From positions 2,666,001 to 2,730,000 of the forward strand of contig CBDHDW010000013.1 in NCBI GenBank assembly GCA_965261915.1: DNA of 64,000 nucleotides, read 5' to 3'. A program made the translations under genes and the position numbers. The stretch is from JAIBDK01 sp965261915. Its GTDB lineage: Bacteria; Pseudomonadota; Gammaproteobacteria; Arenicellales; Poriferihabitantaceae. This document shows, piece after piece, positions 27,439 to 37,296 of the stretch; position 1 is the stretch's first letter, and each line of letters starts with the position of its first letter. The notes under the pieces were generated by a model. It did no database searches. It worked only from the letters and a program-made list of their open reading frames with translations, and was not told the DNA's origin.

Positions 27439-28432
27439 AATAGTTCAAGGCTGGGATAAGCCCAGATTGTTGAATTATTTGCTTTTGCCTGTATCCCTAC
27501 TGTATTCGAGCCTGATTAGTTTACGCAGATGGCTGTATCAGGTTGGGATTTTTCCATCAACAGCCGTTTCTGTGCCGGTCATTGTGGTTGGCGGCGTTAC
27601 TGCAGGAGGTGCTGGTAAAACCCCTGTCGTTATTGCGCTGATAAAACATTTGGTAAAACAGCGGTATCGGCCCGGTGTCGTCTCCAGAGGCTACGGTGGA
27701 AAATCACCATACTGGCCGCGTGAAGTAAGTGCAGAAACCACAGCGGAATTGGTGGGAGACGAGCCACAATTGATTTTTGAGCGAGTTGGGGTGCCCGTTA
27801 TAGTCGGTCCGAACAGGGTTGACGATGCGGAAATGCTAATTGATCGGTTTGGCTGTGACATCATAGTCAGTGATGATGGGTTTCAGCATTTTGCAATAAG
27901 ACGCGATTTGGATATTGTCGTCGTTGACGGGCAATCAGGTCTGGGGAATGGCTGGTGTCTGCCGTCAGGGCCTTTGCGCGAAAGAAATGGTTTGAGCCGT
28001 GCGGACTTGATATTGATCAATGGCCCGGAAAATCATTTGCAGAATATCGCAGCTCGTTATGAAAGCAAATGTATGGCGTTTTGTATGGAGCTGTCCGATG
28101 CCATTGCTCTGGACGGCGGGATTAAAAAAAACCTGGGTTCATTTCCAGATGACCCGATTATCGCCATCGCCGGATTGGGAAACCCCAACCGGTTTTTTCT
28201 GCAGTTGGAGAAACTGGGTTTGCAAATTACCAGAAAAATATTTCCAGATCATCACAACTATCGGGAAAAGGACTTGGAAGACTTTCAGCACAAGACCATT
28301 CTAATGACTGAAAAGGACGCGATAAAATGCCGGGATCTCAAATCAATCACGAATTCATGGTACGTACCTGGAACTGCGAATATAGAGCAACGTTTTTATC
28401 GTCGTCTGGACGAGAAACTCCGGACATTTTGA
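27428..28432 (+). CDS. lpxK: Tetraacyldisaccharide 4'-kinase LpxK
   Basis: LpxK phosphorylates the 4' position of the lipid A disaccharide at the inner membrane. An N-terminal hydrophobic helix (about residues 14-32) precedes the P-loop GGVTAGGAGKTPVV. SRGYGG, DEP and VSDDGFQH follow as in the family, and MTEKDAIKC is near the C-terminus. ATG at 27428, inside the end of msbA, gives 334 aa. No YcaR-type small gene lies between lpxK and kdsB. Confidence 0.95.
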   Translation: MRHRIVQGWDKPRLLNYLLLPVSLLYSSLISLRRWLYQVGIFPSTAVSVPVIVVGGVTAGGAGKTPVVIALIKHLVKQRYRPGVVSRGYGGKSPYWPREVSAETTAELVGDEPQLIFERVGVPVIVGPNRVDDAEMLIDRFGCDIIVSDDGFQHFAIRRDLDIVVVDGQSGLGNGWCLPSGPLRERNGLSRADLILINGPENHLQNIAARYESKCMAFCMELSDAIALDGGIKKNLGSFPDDPIIAIAGLGNPNRFFLQLEKLGLQITRKIFPDHHNYREKDLEDFQHKTILMTEKDAIKCRDLKSITNSWYVPGTANIEQRFYRRLDEKLRTF

Positions 28433-28454
28433 AATGGATTAAAATAGACAGATC

Positions 28455-29213
28455 ATGAGTTTTCACATCATTATTCCCGCGCGATACAGTTCTAGTCGGC
28501 TTCCCGGAAAGCCGTTGCTGGAAATTGCTGGACAGCCAATGATTCAGCATGTCTACGAACTCTGCACCCGCGCTCAAGCCGAATCCGTCACCGTCGCCAC
28601 AGACGATGAGCGTATAGTCGATTGCGTCGATGGGCTTGGAGGTACAGCTGTTGTCACCTCTGCAGATCATCAATCCGGGAGCGATCGAATTGCTGAGGCG
28701 TCGTCGATTTTAGGGTTAGAAGATGATGCGGTAGTGGTTAATGTGCAGGGCGATGAGCCAGATATGCCCGTATCACTCATTGAGCAGGTTGCTACGGCGA
28801 TTGTGAACGATGAATCTATCGATATATCAACTGCCAGCGCATCAATCGACAACGTTGCCCAGGTATCGGATCCCTCGGTGGTGAAAGTTGTTGTTGATCG
28901 AGACGATAAGGCGCTGTATTTCAGCCGATCAGCCATTCCCTGGCAAAAATCAGGGAATCTCGGTGAAGATTTTGATTTATCGATGGTTCGCAGGCACTTG
29001 GGGATTTACGCTTACCGAGTAGGTTATGTCAAGGCGTTCTCGGCGAGACAACCCTGCGTACTAGAGCAATCGGAAAACCTCGAGCAACTCCGTGCGCTTT
29101 GGTACGGCGAGCGCATACGCTGTATAGAGGCCGTAGAAGCACCCGGGCCTGGGATAGATACGGAAGCCGATTTAGCGCGTATTCGTGCGCGATTTTCAAA
29201 CGCAATTGAATGA
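28455..29213 (+). CDS. kdsB: CMP-Kdo synthetase KdsB
   Basis: KdsB activates Kdo with CTP before transfer to lipid A. The nucleotide-binding N-terminus reads IPARYSSSRLPGKPL, and VNVQGDEP and YFSRSAIPW follow as in all KdsB proteins. The length of 252 aa is typical. It lies 22 bases after lpxK. Together with kdsD at 13.2 kb it covers the first and last steps of CMP-Kdo supply. Confidence 0.96.
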   Translation: MSFHIIIPARYSSSRLPGKPLLEIAGQPMIQHVYELCTRAQAESVTVATDDERIVDCVDGLGGTAVVTSADHQSGSDRIAEASSILGLEDDAVVVNVQGDEPDMPVSLIEQVATAIVNDESIDISTASASIDNVAQVSDPSVVKVVVDRDDKALYFSRSAIPWQKSGNLGEDFDLSMVRRHLGIYAYRVGYVKAFSARQPCVLEQSENLEQLRALWYGERIRCIEAVEAPGPGIDTEADLARIRARFSNAIE

Positions 29214-29309
29214 TTTCTGGTTGTATTGGCATTTGCTTCAATGCTCGTCAAGTAGACTGGCATAGCGGTTGGGACTACAATTACACACTCACTCCATACT
29301 CAGCGAAAA

Positions 29310-29828
29310 ATGACGATTAGAGACATACTGGTATATCCGGATTCCAGGTTGCGGGAGATTTCCGAGCCGGTTACCGAATTTGATGAAGAGCTTGAAACTC
29401 TGGTAAGCGATATGGCTGAAACGATGTATAACGCACCTGGGATCGGGCTGTCAGCAATTCAGGTCAATGTCCCGAAACGCATTGTGGTCATGGATCTTTC
29501 CGAAACAAAGGATGATCTTAAAGTTTTCATTAACCCCGAGATAACAGATTTAAATGAGGGCGTTATTGAAATGGAAGAGGGTTGTCTATCCGTTCCCGGT
29601 TTTTTCGCCAGTGTCGAGCGTTCAGAACGGGTTCGGATTAACGCGCTGGATATAAAAGGGACCCCTTTAGAAATAGAAGCAGATGCACTTCTCTCTATTT
29701 GTATCCAGCATGAAGTTGATCATCTCAATGGCAAGGTTTTCGTTGATTATCTTTCACGCCTGAAGCAGCTTCGGTTTCGAAAGAAGATAAAAAAGGAATC
29801 CAGACAGGCGCAAAATCAGGCGGCCTGA
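29310..29828 (+). CDS. def: Peptide deformylase
   Basis: Removes the formyl group from new N-terminal methionines. The three motifs are present: GIGLSAIQVN (motif 1, with Ser where Ala is usual), EEGCLSVPG (motif 2, metal Cys) and QHEVDHLNGKVF (motif 3, HEXXH metal site). The length of 172 aa is normal. It leads def-fmt-rsmB-trkA-trkH in the classical order. Confidence 0.96.
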   Translation: MTIRDILVYPDSRLREISEPVTEFDEELETLVSDMAETMYNAPGIGLSAIQVNVPKRIVVMDLSETKDDLKVFINPEITDLNEGVIEMEEGCLSVPGFFASVERSERVRINALDIKGTPLEIEADALLSICIQHEVDHLNGKVFVDYLSRLKQLRFRKKIKKESRQAQNQAA

Positions 29829-29886
29829 CTCCATTTATCTCAATAGAATCTGCTTCCCACTAGTTGACTAAAACCGGGTACCCGTG

Positions 29887-30843
29887 ATGCGAGTTGTTTT
29901 CGCCGGCACACCGGCGTTTTCCGTACCATGCCTTGAAGCGTTGCTTCGGTGTGAATTTGTCGAGGTGGTTGCGGTATATACCCAACCAGACAGGCCTGCA
30001 GGCCGTGGTAAAAAACTTCAGCAAAGCCCTGTCAAACAAAAAGCGTTGGACCATGACATTGCAGTACTACAACCTGAATCCCTGCAGCACTCGGTTGCCG
30101 TTGCGAGGCTGCGCGAACTGCAGCCAGATTTAATGGTAGTGACGGCATATGGGTTACTGTTACCGCAAGATGTTCTGGATGTTCCGGGACTGGGTTGTGT
30201 GAATGTGCATGCATCTCTGTTACCCCGGTGGAGAGGTGCCGCACCTATTCAACGTGCTATTCAGGCTGGTGACGAATACTCCGGGGTGACGTTAATGAAA
30301 ATGGTTAAAGCTCTGGATGCGGGATCCATACTGGCGAGCGAAAAAGTAACCATTTGTGGCAATGAAACAGGAGGCTCGTTACACCATCGGCTTGCCATTC
30401 TTGGGAGCGAACTGTTATACGAAAACCTGCCACAAATTAAACAACAGTCGCTGGAAATAAAGCTTCAGGATGAATCGGTCGTCACTTATGCCGATAAATT
30501 GTCGAAGTCAGAAGCCAGACTGAATTGGCAACTCGATTCGACAACGCTTGAAAGAAAAATCCGTGCATTTAACCCCTGGCCTGTCGCCACATCGCGATTT
30601 GGCGATCATTTATTAAGAATTCACCGGGGCATTTTGCACCAAGACATTTTGGTTGAGACAGACAACACGAGTCAGCACTACGCTCCAGGGGAAGTGGTTT
30701 CCAGTGATGCGAATGGAATTCTCGTTATGACTGGAAGCGGATTGTTGAATCTGCAGAAACTGCAAAAGCCTGGAGGGAAATCCCTTCCGGTTGCCGAGTT
30801 TCTGAATGGTATGCCGGTTCCCGTTGGATCTTTGTTTACATGA
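29887..30843 (+). CDS. fmt: Methionyl-tRNA formyltransferase
   Basis: Formylates initiator Met-tRNA using 10-formyl-THF. The N-terminus reads MRVVFAGTPAFSVPCLEALL, followed by the loop GRGKKLQQSPVKQKA. The catalytic segment is NVHASLLPRWRGAAPIQRAI. A C-terminal OB-like domain completes 318 aa. ATG at 29887 is preferred to the GTG just before it. It pairs functionally with def upstream. Confidence 0.96.
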   Translation: MRVVFAGTPAFSVPCLEALLRCEFVEVVAVYTQPDRPAGRGKKLQQSPVKQKALDHDIAVLQPESLQHSVAVARLRELQPDLMVVTAYGLLLPQDVLDVPGLGCVNVHASLLPRWRGAAPIQRAIQAGDEYSGVTLMKMVKALDAGSILASEKVTICGNETGGSLHHRLAILGSELLYENLPQIKQQSLEIKLQDESVVTYADKLSKSEARLNWQLDSTTLERKIRAFNPWPVATSRFGDHLLRIHRGILHQDILVETDNTSQHYAPGEVVSSDANGILVMTGSGLLNLQKLQKPGGKSLPVAEFLNGMPVPVGSLFT

Positions 30844-30856
30844 ACCTCTGATAGCC

Positions 30857-32155
30857 ATGCAACTATCTCTTTGTGCAGCGCACATTCTTCAACAGGTCCT
30901 CGATGAAGCGTGTTCGCTCGACAAAACCATCGTGCAGTTCGGTAAGGAGTTGGATGGCAGCTTGCCAGCATTGAAGGAGCTCAGCTTCGGTGCGTGCCGA
31001 TATTATTGTTTTTACAATGACCTGCTCACAGGGTTGCTCGCCAAACCGCTTAAAAAACGCGATCGAATAATTCATTTCTTGCTGGTAACAGCGCTGTACC
31101 AACTGGATCACATGTCGATTCCTGATCATGCTGTTGTAAATGAGACTGTGGATTCGGTGAAGAAGATGCGCCAGAAATGGGCTAAAGGACTAGTAAACGG
31201 CGTGTTGAGAAAGTATCTCAGAGAGCACCAAAACTCACAGGAGCCAATTGGCGAGCAATGCTTTCCCCGGCATCTGGTTTCCTGGGTTTATGAGGATTGG
31301 CCGGATCATGTACAAAGAATCATGAAAGCGTCGAATACCAAACCTCCGCTGACCTTACGAGTGAATCAACAAAAGTCGTCTCGTGATCACTATCTACAGA
31401 CTTTGTCCGATGTTGGAATAAAGAGCTGCGCCACTCCCGACAGCCGCATTGGCGTTACGCTTGAGAATCCGGTTAATGTTGAAGAAATTCCAGGATTTAG
31501 CGACGGGGTGGTTTCTGTACAAGACGAGTCTGCACAATTAATTATTGCCGCACTGGATTTACAACCAGGACATCGAGTGCTTGATGGTTGTGCCGCTCCG
31601 GGCGGAAAAACAGCTCTGATTTTTGAAACACAACCCGAGCTCGATGAGCTGATAGCGGTAGATTTGCCGCACAGGACGAGTGCAATCAACGAGAATATTC
31701 GGCGAATATTCGAAAATTCTATAGCTCGAATAACGCTATTGGATGCCGACTTGCTGGAGCATGAGAATTGGTGGGATGGAGGATTTTTTGATCGGATATT
31801 GCTGGACGTTCCCTGTTCCGGAACAGGCGTTATGCGTCGCCATCCGGATATTCGTCACCGGCGACGTCAAGCTGATATCAACCAATTTCACGACAACCAA
31901 TTTCAATTACTGGAAAGCGCGTGGAATATGCTTAAACCAGGAGGTGTGATGCTGTATGTAACCTGCTCAATATTACGCAAGGAAAATGATCGCGTTATTG
32001 AAAAATTCATGGGGCAGGTTACCGAAATTGAATTACAATCCCTCGACAGTGTTTTTGGCATCGAAACCGCATGCGGACGTCAGCGATTACCGGGTATTCA
32101 TTCTGGTGATGGGTTTTATTATTGCAAAATTGGTAAAAGGCCTTCAGCTGCATGA
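30857..32155 (+). CDS. rsmB: 16S rRNA m5C967 methyltransferase RsmB
   Basis: Methylates C967 of 16S rRNA with SAM. The N-terminal NusB-like domain covers about residues 1-140. The SAM-binding motif is DGCAAPGGKTALIFE and the catalytic region LDVPCSGTGVMRRHPDIR, with a second conserved Cys in YVTCSILRKEND. ATG at 30857 gives 432 aa and places the NusB helix at the start. It lies 13 bases after fmt. Confidence 0.95.
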   Translation: MQLSLCAAHILQQVLDEACSLDKTIVQFGKELDGSLPALKELSFGACRYYCFYNDLLTGLLAKPLKKRDRIIHFLLVTALYQLDHMSIPDHAVVNETVDSVKKMRQKWAKGLVNGVLRKYLREHQNSQEPIGEQCFPRHLVSWVYEDWPDHVQRIMKASNTKPPLTLRVNQQKSSRDHYLQTLSDVGIKSCATPDSRIGVTLENPVNVEEIPGFSDGVVSVQDESAQLIIAALDLQPGHRVLDGCAAPGGKTALIFETQPELDELIAVDLPHRTSAINENIRRIFENSIARITLLDADLLEHENWWDGGFFDRILLDVPCSGTGVMRRHPDIRHRRRQADINQFHDNQFQLLESAWNMLKPGGVMLYVTCSILRKENDRVIEKFMGQVTEIELQSLDSVFGIETACGRQRLPGIHSGDGFYYCKIGKRPSAA

Positions 32156-32187
32156 CGGTTTCTGAAGTCGCAAAAGAGTAAATTTGA

Positions 32188-33564
32188 ATGAATATTATCA
32201 TTCTGGGTAGCGGACAGGTTGGCAGATCAATTGCCGAAATTTTGTCGCGTGAAGAAAATGATATCACGGTCGTAGATCGAGACCACAAAATATTACAAAC
32301 CATGCAGGATCGAATGGACATCCGCACTGTTCCCGGTGATGCGTCATCACCAGACGCGTTGGCACAAGCCGGGGCAGAGGATGCAGATCTGATTTTGGCG
32401 GTAACGAACTCTGACGAAGTCAACATGGTGGCTTGCCAGGTGGCGCATTCGTTGTTTCATACCCCGACTAAAATTGCACGAATTCGCTCAGCAGACTTTT
32501 TAGGCCACCCTGAGTTATTCTGCAAAAACTCCATTCCCATTGATGTCATTATTAGCCCGGAACAAATTCTTACTAACCAGATACAACGACTTATTGAATA
32601 TCCCGGTGCGCTTCAGGTTATTGATTTTGCTCAGGGGAAAATTCGTCTGGTTGGGTTACGCGCCTATTACGGCGGTGCGCTGGTAGGACATGAACTCCGC
32701 GAACTGAAAGACCATCTCCCTTCAGTGAAAACCAGGGTTGCGGCAATTTATCGACAGGACAGGGCGATTATTCCCACCGGTAAAACCATTATCGAAGCCG
32801 ACGATGAAGTTTTTTTCATTGCGACCCAGGAGGATATTAAGCTGGTGATGCAGGAGCTTCGAAGTATTGAAGAGGCGGGCAAGAAAGTGTTTATCGCCGG
32901 TGCCGGTAACATTGGCCTTCGCCTGGCCCAGTCGCTCGAACAAACCGGGTTTCAGGTGAAGTTGGTGGAACGTGATCCTGAGCGTGCGCGACGCGTTTCC
33001 GAAAAGCTTGAAAATACCGTAGTGCTTCAGGGTGACGCTGCTGATGAAGAATTGTTAAAACAGGAAAACATCGACAGCATGGAGTTATTTTGTTCGTTAA
33101 CAAATGAAGACGAAGCCAATATCCTGTCATCCATGTTGGCGAAAAGACTCGGTGCGCGTCGCGCCATGGCGATTGTGAATCGTTCTGCCTACATTGACTT
33201 AATTGAGAGTAGTGTGCTGGATATTGCGATATCGCCCAGGCTCTCTACAGTAAGCGCACTGCTGTCCCACGTTCGACGAGGTGATGTTGTCGCAGCGCAC
33301 TCGTTGCGTCGAGGTGTGGCGGAAGCCATTGAAGCAATTGCGCACGGTGATCGCAAAACATCAAAAGTTGTCGGTAGAAAACTTCGGGAAATCAAATTGC
33401 CCGAAGGTGCCACCATTGGTGCGATTATGCGTAATGATGAGTTAATTGATTTGTCCAGAGATGCTCAGGTTGAGGATGGCGATCACATCATTGTCTTCGT
33501 TATCGATAAAAGTCGAATTCCAGATGTAGAGCGTTTGTTTCAGGTTTCGGCTACATTTTTCTAG
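32188..33564 (+). CDS. trkA: Trk potassium uptake NAD-binding protein TrkA
   Basis: TrkA is the cytoplasmic gating ring of the Trk potassium channel. It has two tandem RCK units, each with an NAD-binding Rossmann loop (GSGQVGRSIAEIL at residue 6 and GAGNIGLRLAQSL near 235) and a C-terminal ligand domain. The length of 458 aa is standard. It is followed by its membrane partner trkH after 22 bases. Confidence 0.96.
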   Translation: MNIIILGSGQVGRSIAEILSREENDITVVDRDHKILQTMQDRMDIRTVPGDASSPDALAQAGAEDADLILAVTNSDEVNMVACQVAHSLFHTPTKIARIRSADFLGHPELFCKNSIPIDVIISPEQILTNQIQRLIEYPGALQVIDFAQGKIRLVGLRAYYGGALVGHELRELKDHLPSVKTRVAAIYRQDRAIIPTGKTIIEADDEVFFIATQEDIKLVMQELRSIEEAGKKVFIAGAGNIGLRLAQSLEQTGFQVKLVERDPERARRVSEKLENTVVLQGDAADEELLKQENIDSMELFCSLTNEDEANILSSMLAKRLGARRAMAIVNRSAYIDLIESSVLDIAISPRLSTVSALLSHVRRGDVVAAHSLRRGVAEAIEAIAHGDRKTSKVVGRKLREIKLPEGATIGAIMRNDELIDLSRDAQVEDGDHIIVFVIDKSRIPDVERLFQVSATFF

Positions 33565-33586
33565 CGGTATTGGGAAATTAACAGTG

Positions 33587-35068
33587 ATGCTGATTCGTTC
33601 ATTTCATGGCCGTGGCATTCAGAAAATTCTGGGCATACTGATCAGTTATTTTAGTGTCACCATGCTGCCGCCAATTGCAGTATCAGTGGTATACGACGAT
33701 AACACGCATATGGTTTTTCTGTTATCCCTGATCATAATTCTGGTTTTTGGAATTCTGTGTTGGTTGCCGGCAAGAAAATTCAAAAACGATTTGCGGTTTC
33801 GGGACGGGTTTCTGGTGGTCGTTTTGATATGGCTGGTTTTATCTTTTTTAGCGGCTATACCGTTTCTGCTTGCCTCAAATCCTTCAATGCGATTTATCGA
33901 CGCACTTTTTGAAGCCACATCGGGGTTAACCACCACAGGAGCAACGATCCTCACCGGGCTTGACGATCTGCCTCATTCGATCTTGTACTATCGGCAACAA
34001 CTGCAATGGTTGGGGGGAATGGGTATCATCGTTTTAGCAGTTGCCGTTATGCCGACCCTGGGTGTAGGCGGTATGCAGTTGTATCGTGCAGAGACCCCCG
34101 GTCCGATGAAAGATAAAAAACTCACACCGCGTATTACCGAGACAGCAAAAGCGATCTGGTATATTTATTTGGGTTTAACCATTGTTTGCGGAGTATTGTA
34201 TTTCATCGCAGGGATGAGTCCATTCGACGCGCTATGCCACGCATTTTCAACTGTAGCCATCGGCGGATTTTCAACTCACGATGCCAGTCTGGGATATTTT
34301 CAGAACGATGCAATTTATCTCGTAGCCGGTGTGTTTATGGTGCTTGCCGGACTAAACTTTGCACTTCATTTTTCGGCTGTTCGCTGCATGCGTATCCGAA
34401 CCTATTTGACTGACCCAGAGGCCAGGGTCTATTTTTCGATTCTGCTGGGTGCTGTGTTTCTCACCGTTTTTATGCTGGTGAACCAAAACCAGTCAGTTAA
34501 AGGCGATCATTTGGGTTTCGTCAGTCAGGCTATTCACGGTGCAGTTCAGGCTGTTTCCATTGTTACGACCACTGGTTTCACTCTGTCCGAATTCCACCTA
34601 TGGCCAAGTTTTATTCCGATCCTGCTTATTGTTCTCAGCACCGCAGGAGGCTGTGCCGGCTCCACTGCAGGGGGTATGAAGATTATTCGTATAATGCTCT
34701 TGTTCCATCAGGGCATACGAGAAATTTCACAGCTCGTCCATCCGAGCGCACTGATACCAATTAAACTCGGCGGCAAGCCGGTATCTGATAATGTAATTAA
34801 TGCTGTGTGGGGATTCCTTTCACTTTATATTTTCAGCTTCACCGTGTTACTGATTTTAATGCTGGCGACAGGCGCTGATCTGCTAACTTCATTTTCGGCA
34901 GTTACTGCAAATCTGAATAATCTGGGCCCGGGACTGGGGGGTGTTGCCAGCAACTACGCGTCCGTAACCGACGCAGGGAAAATGATACTGACTTTCGCAA
35001 TGCTACTCGGACGGTTAGAACTTTTTACTCTGTTGGTGCTGTTTACACCGGTTTTCTGGAAAGGTTAG
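33587..35068 (+). CDS. trkH: Trk potassium uptake membrane protein TrkH
   Basis: TrkH is the pore subunit. It has four M1-P-M2-like repeats; selectivity-filter-like sequences include ATSGLTTTGATIL, STVAIGGFSTHD, IVTTTGFT and TANLNNLGPGLGG. The SSTAGG-like GCAGSTAGGMKIIR segment is typical. About 10 transmembrane helices fill 493 aa. ATG at 33587 is chosen over the GTG three bases upstream. It converges on the TolC-like gene. Confidence 0.95.
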   Translation: MLIRSFHGRGIQKILGILISYFSVTMLPPIAVSVVYDDNTHMVFLLSLIIILVFGILCWLPARKFKNDLRFRDGFLVVVLIWLVLSFLAAIPFLLASNPSMRFIDALFEATSGLTTTGATILTGLDDLPHSILYYRQQLQWLGGMGIIVLAVAVMPTLGVGGMQLYRAETPGPMKDKKLTPRITETAKAIWYIYLGLTIVCGVLYFIAGMSPFDALCHAFSTVAIGGFSTHDASLGYFQNDAIYLVAGVFMVLAGLNFALHFSAVRCMRIRTYLTDPEARVYFSILLGAVFLTVFMLVNQNQSVKGDHLGFVSQAIHGAVQAVSIVTTTGFTLSEFHLWPSFIPILLIVLSTAGGCAGSTAGGMKIIRIMLLFHQGIREISQLVHPSALIPIKLGGKPVSDNVINAVWGFLSLYIFSFTVLLILMLATGADLLTSFSAVTANLNNLGPGLGGVASNYASVTDAGKMILTFAMLLGRLELFTLLVLFTPVFWKG

Positions 35069-35110
35069 GGTCGTCAAAATGACTGAGTACGTGGCTTTTG
35101 CTGTTCTTGC

Positions 35111-36427
35111 TTATTGATCCAGCCATCCGTTAATCCGTTTTACATCGCCTTCGTTAAGATCGCCCACGGCCCTTTCAAGCTCTAGCACCGATAAAATATA
35201 GGTATACCTGGCGTGCAAATAATCTGTCCTGGATTGAGACAGGTCGCGTTGTGCATCCAGAACATCGAGGTTGGTTGTCAAACCGGCATTGAAGCCTTCT
35301 TCTTTTGCTTCAAGCGCACTTTCGCCTGCACGAATTGCATCAAACAAGGCCTCAACCTGACTAACCCCGCTGGTTATATCAAGAAATGCCGATGTTGCAT
35401 CGGCTGAAGCTGAGCGGCGCGCCTGTTCAAGCAAACTTTCGGTTTGATTATATTGGTGTCCTGCCTGCTCGGTTAGCAGTCGCGTAGAGCCGCCGAGATA
35501 GAGTGGCACCAATAACTGAAACGCCGCGCTAGTATTGCTGTAACTGTCATTGGTAAAGTCCGCATCTGTGTCCGCCCATCGATAATTCCCATCGAAGCTG
35601 ATAATGGGAGACCGTGCTTTCTTTTGTTTTTCAATTTCTTCCAGCGCAATATCCTTTTGAAGGCTTTGAACCTGCAGCGCCAGATTGCTGGTCTGCGACA
35701 ACGCCACCCAATTCTCAATATCACTTGGACTGGGAAGCCCGAGCTCAGCGGAATCCCTCAAAGGTTTCAGCGCCTCTGGCGTTAAACCAATAATTTCCTT
35801 GAGTTGTGCCACATTGTTGTTAATCAGGTTCTGTGCCTGTATTTCATTTGCTTCCGCCAGCTTGAATCTCGCCTGGGCATCATACAAATCCGTTCGCGTT
35901 CCAAGACCAACTTCAAGTCGCTTGTTTGCCAGATCCATCTGCCGCTGAATGGAAATTCTTTCAAGTCTAACGACTTCGAGATTGTCCTGAGATGCCAACA
36001 AGTTGAAATAACTATTCGCGACTCTAAGGATCAGCAGTTCGTGCGCCTGCTGTAACTGCAGGTCAGAAATCTGCTCACTCAACTTGGATTGCCTGATTTC
36101 TATGCGACTTGTTCGATCGTAAAGCGGCAGCTTGAGATTGATATTGGCGTTGCTATCGTCACCGGTTTCAGAGCTGCCGGTAATATCGGAATAATTTTTA
36201 CCTGTCCGGGCGCCTGCATTGATGGTTGGGGAAAAAGCAGTCTTCGCTAATGGTACGTTTAACAGATTGGCTTCATGGGCTAACGCTGAGGACTGAAATG
36301 ACGGATCATTGGCGAGTGCCAGTTGGTATATTTCCCATAGATTAGAAGCGCCTGCCGCATAAGATGTTACGAATAGATTTAAAGCGAAAAAGAAAGTTAG
36401 AACAAGCTTCGCAAATGAGATTTTCAT
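35111..36427 (-). CDS. tolC: TolC-family outer membrane efflux protein
   Basis: An outer-membrane channel-tunnel protein for type I secretion or efflux. A signal peptide covers about residues 1-25 (LVLTFFFALNLFVTSYA). Two OEP repeats follow, about 30-220 and 240-430, with LWEIYQLALANDP at the start and NAGLTTNLDVLDAQRDL in the second repeat, as in TolC. The length of 438 aa fits. It follows the methyltransferase-like gene on the minus strand by 11 bases, a pairing common in gammaproteobacteria. Confidence 0.92.
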   Translation of the reverse strand: MKISFAKLVLTFFFALNLFVTSYAAGASNLWEIYQLALANDPSFQSSALAHEANLLNVPLAKTAFSPTINAGARTGKNYSDITGSSETGDDSNANINLKLPLYDRTSRIEIRQSKLSEQISDLQLQQAHELLILRVANSYFNLLASQDNLEVVRLERISIQRQMDLANKRLEVGLGTRTDLYDAQARFKLAEANEIQAQNLINNNVAQLKEIIGLTPEALKPLRDSAELGLPSPSDIENWVALSQTSNLALQVQSLQKDIALEEIEKQKKARSPIISFDGNYRWADTDADFTNDSYSNTSAAFQLLVPLYLGGSTRLLTEQAGHQYNQTESLLEQARRSASADATSAFLDITSGVSQVEALFDAIRAGESALEAKEEGFNAGLTTNLDVLDAQRDLSQSRTDYLHARYTYILSVLELERAVGDLNEGDVKRINGWLDQ

Positions 36428-36438
36428 TGTCGTAAATT

Positions 36439-37083
36439 TTAGAATGCGAATGCAGTTTGTTCCACTACATTTTCAAGTCTTGGAATACTGGTTTCGAAAA
36501 GATTTCTACAGGCACCATCCGCAGACAAAGATACTGCCTGCATTGCAGGATTGCTGCCGATAACACCGACTATACTGCCGCCCGGATTCAAAGCCTCGAA
36601 TAGAGTGGCGGGAATTATCCTTATCGACCCTGTGATCAGGATATTATCAAAAGAGTCTGCGCCATTGGTAAAGTAATCGAAACAATCACCTTCGACTATC
36701 TGCGTGTTGCTGAACCCGGCCATGGACAGATTTCTCCGTGCCGCAGATGCCAGATCTGAATGAATTTCAATCGCGGTAACAGATTGGCAAAGGCTTGCAG
36801 CGAGCGCAGTCAGATAACCCGTGCCCGAGCCAATTTGCAGCAGGTCGTTATTGTTTGACAGACCCAGTGCTTCTACCATGCGCGCACCGACTTTCGGTTC
36901 AAGCATGACCTGATCGTTATCAATGGGAATCTGAACGTCCGCAAATGCCAAATTGCGATGTGCTTCGGGAACAAAATCCTCACGCCGAACCTCAGCAAGC
37001 GCATTGAGTGTTTGCATTTGCAGCACATTCCACGGGCGGATTTGCTGTTCGATCATGTTCACACGTGCGGTTTCAAAATTCAT
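36439..37083 (-). CDS. Protein-L-isoaspartate O-methyltransferase family protein
   Basis: A 214-aa SAM-dependent methyltransferase-fold protein related to Pcm. The N-terminus reads NMIEQQIRPWNVL, followed by REDFVPEAHRNLAFAD and the SAM loop LQIGSGTGYLTALAA. This tolC-linked subgroup differs from true Pcm, and its activity on isoaspartate is not established. It is transcribed with the downstream tolC-like gene. Confidence 0.85.
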   Translation of the reverse strand: MNFETARVNMIEQQIRPWNVLQMQTLNALAEVRREDFVPEAHRNLAFADVQIPIDNDQVMLEPKVGARMVEALGLSNNNDLLQIGSGTGYLTALAASLCQSVTAIEIHSDLASAARRNLSMAGFSNTQIVEGDCFDYFTNGADSFDNILITGSIRIIPATLFEALNPGGSIVGVIGSNPAMQAVSLSADGACRNLFETSIPRLENVVEQTAFAF

Positions 37084-37296
37084 GGTTTAGTTCTGAAATA
37101 GAGTTCAACGAGTCTGTGCTATCTTATCAAATTCGATCTGGAAAGCCATGAAATAATCACTCAAAGCACCCTTTCGGTTAAATTGCGATAAATGGATGAA
37201 AATTCTGTTTGTCCGGACAAAAGCAGAATGTGGCGATGGTTTATAATAGGGGCAATTAAACTTCATCTTAGTCGGTTACGAAGCGCGTTCAGGGGC

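Noticed and set aside
37192..37296. N-terminal extension of IlvA with a membrane-like stretch
   Set aside because: The upstream 35 codons do not match IlvA and have no ribosome site; the ATG at 37297 fits the family start, though it also lacks a well-spaced site.
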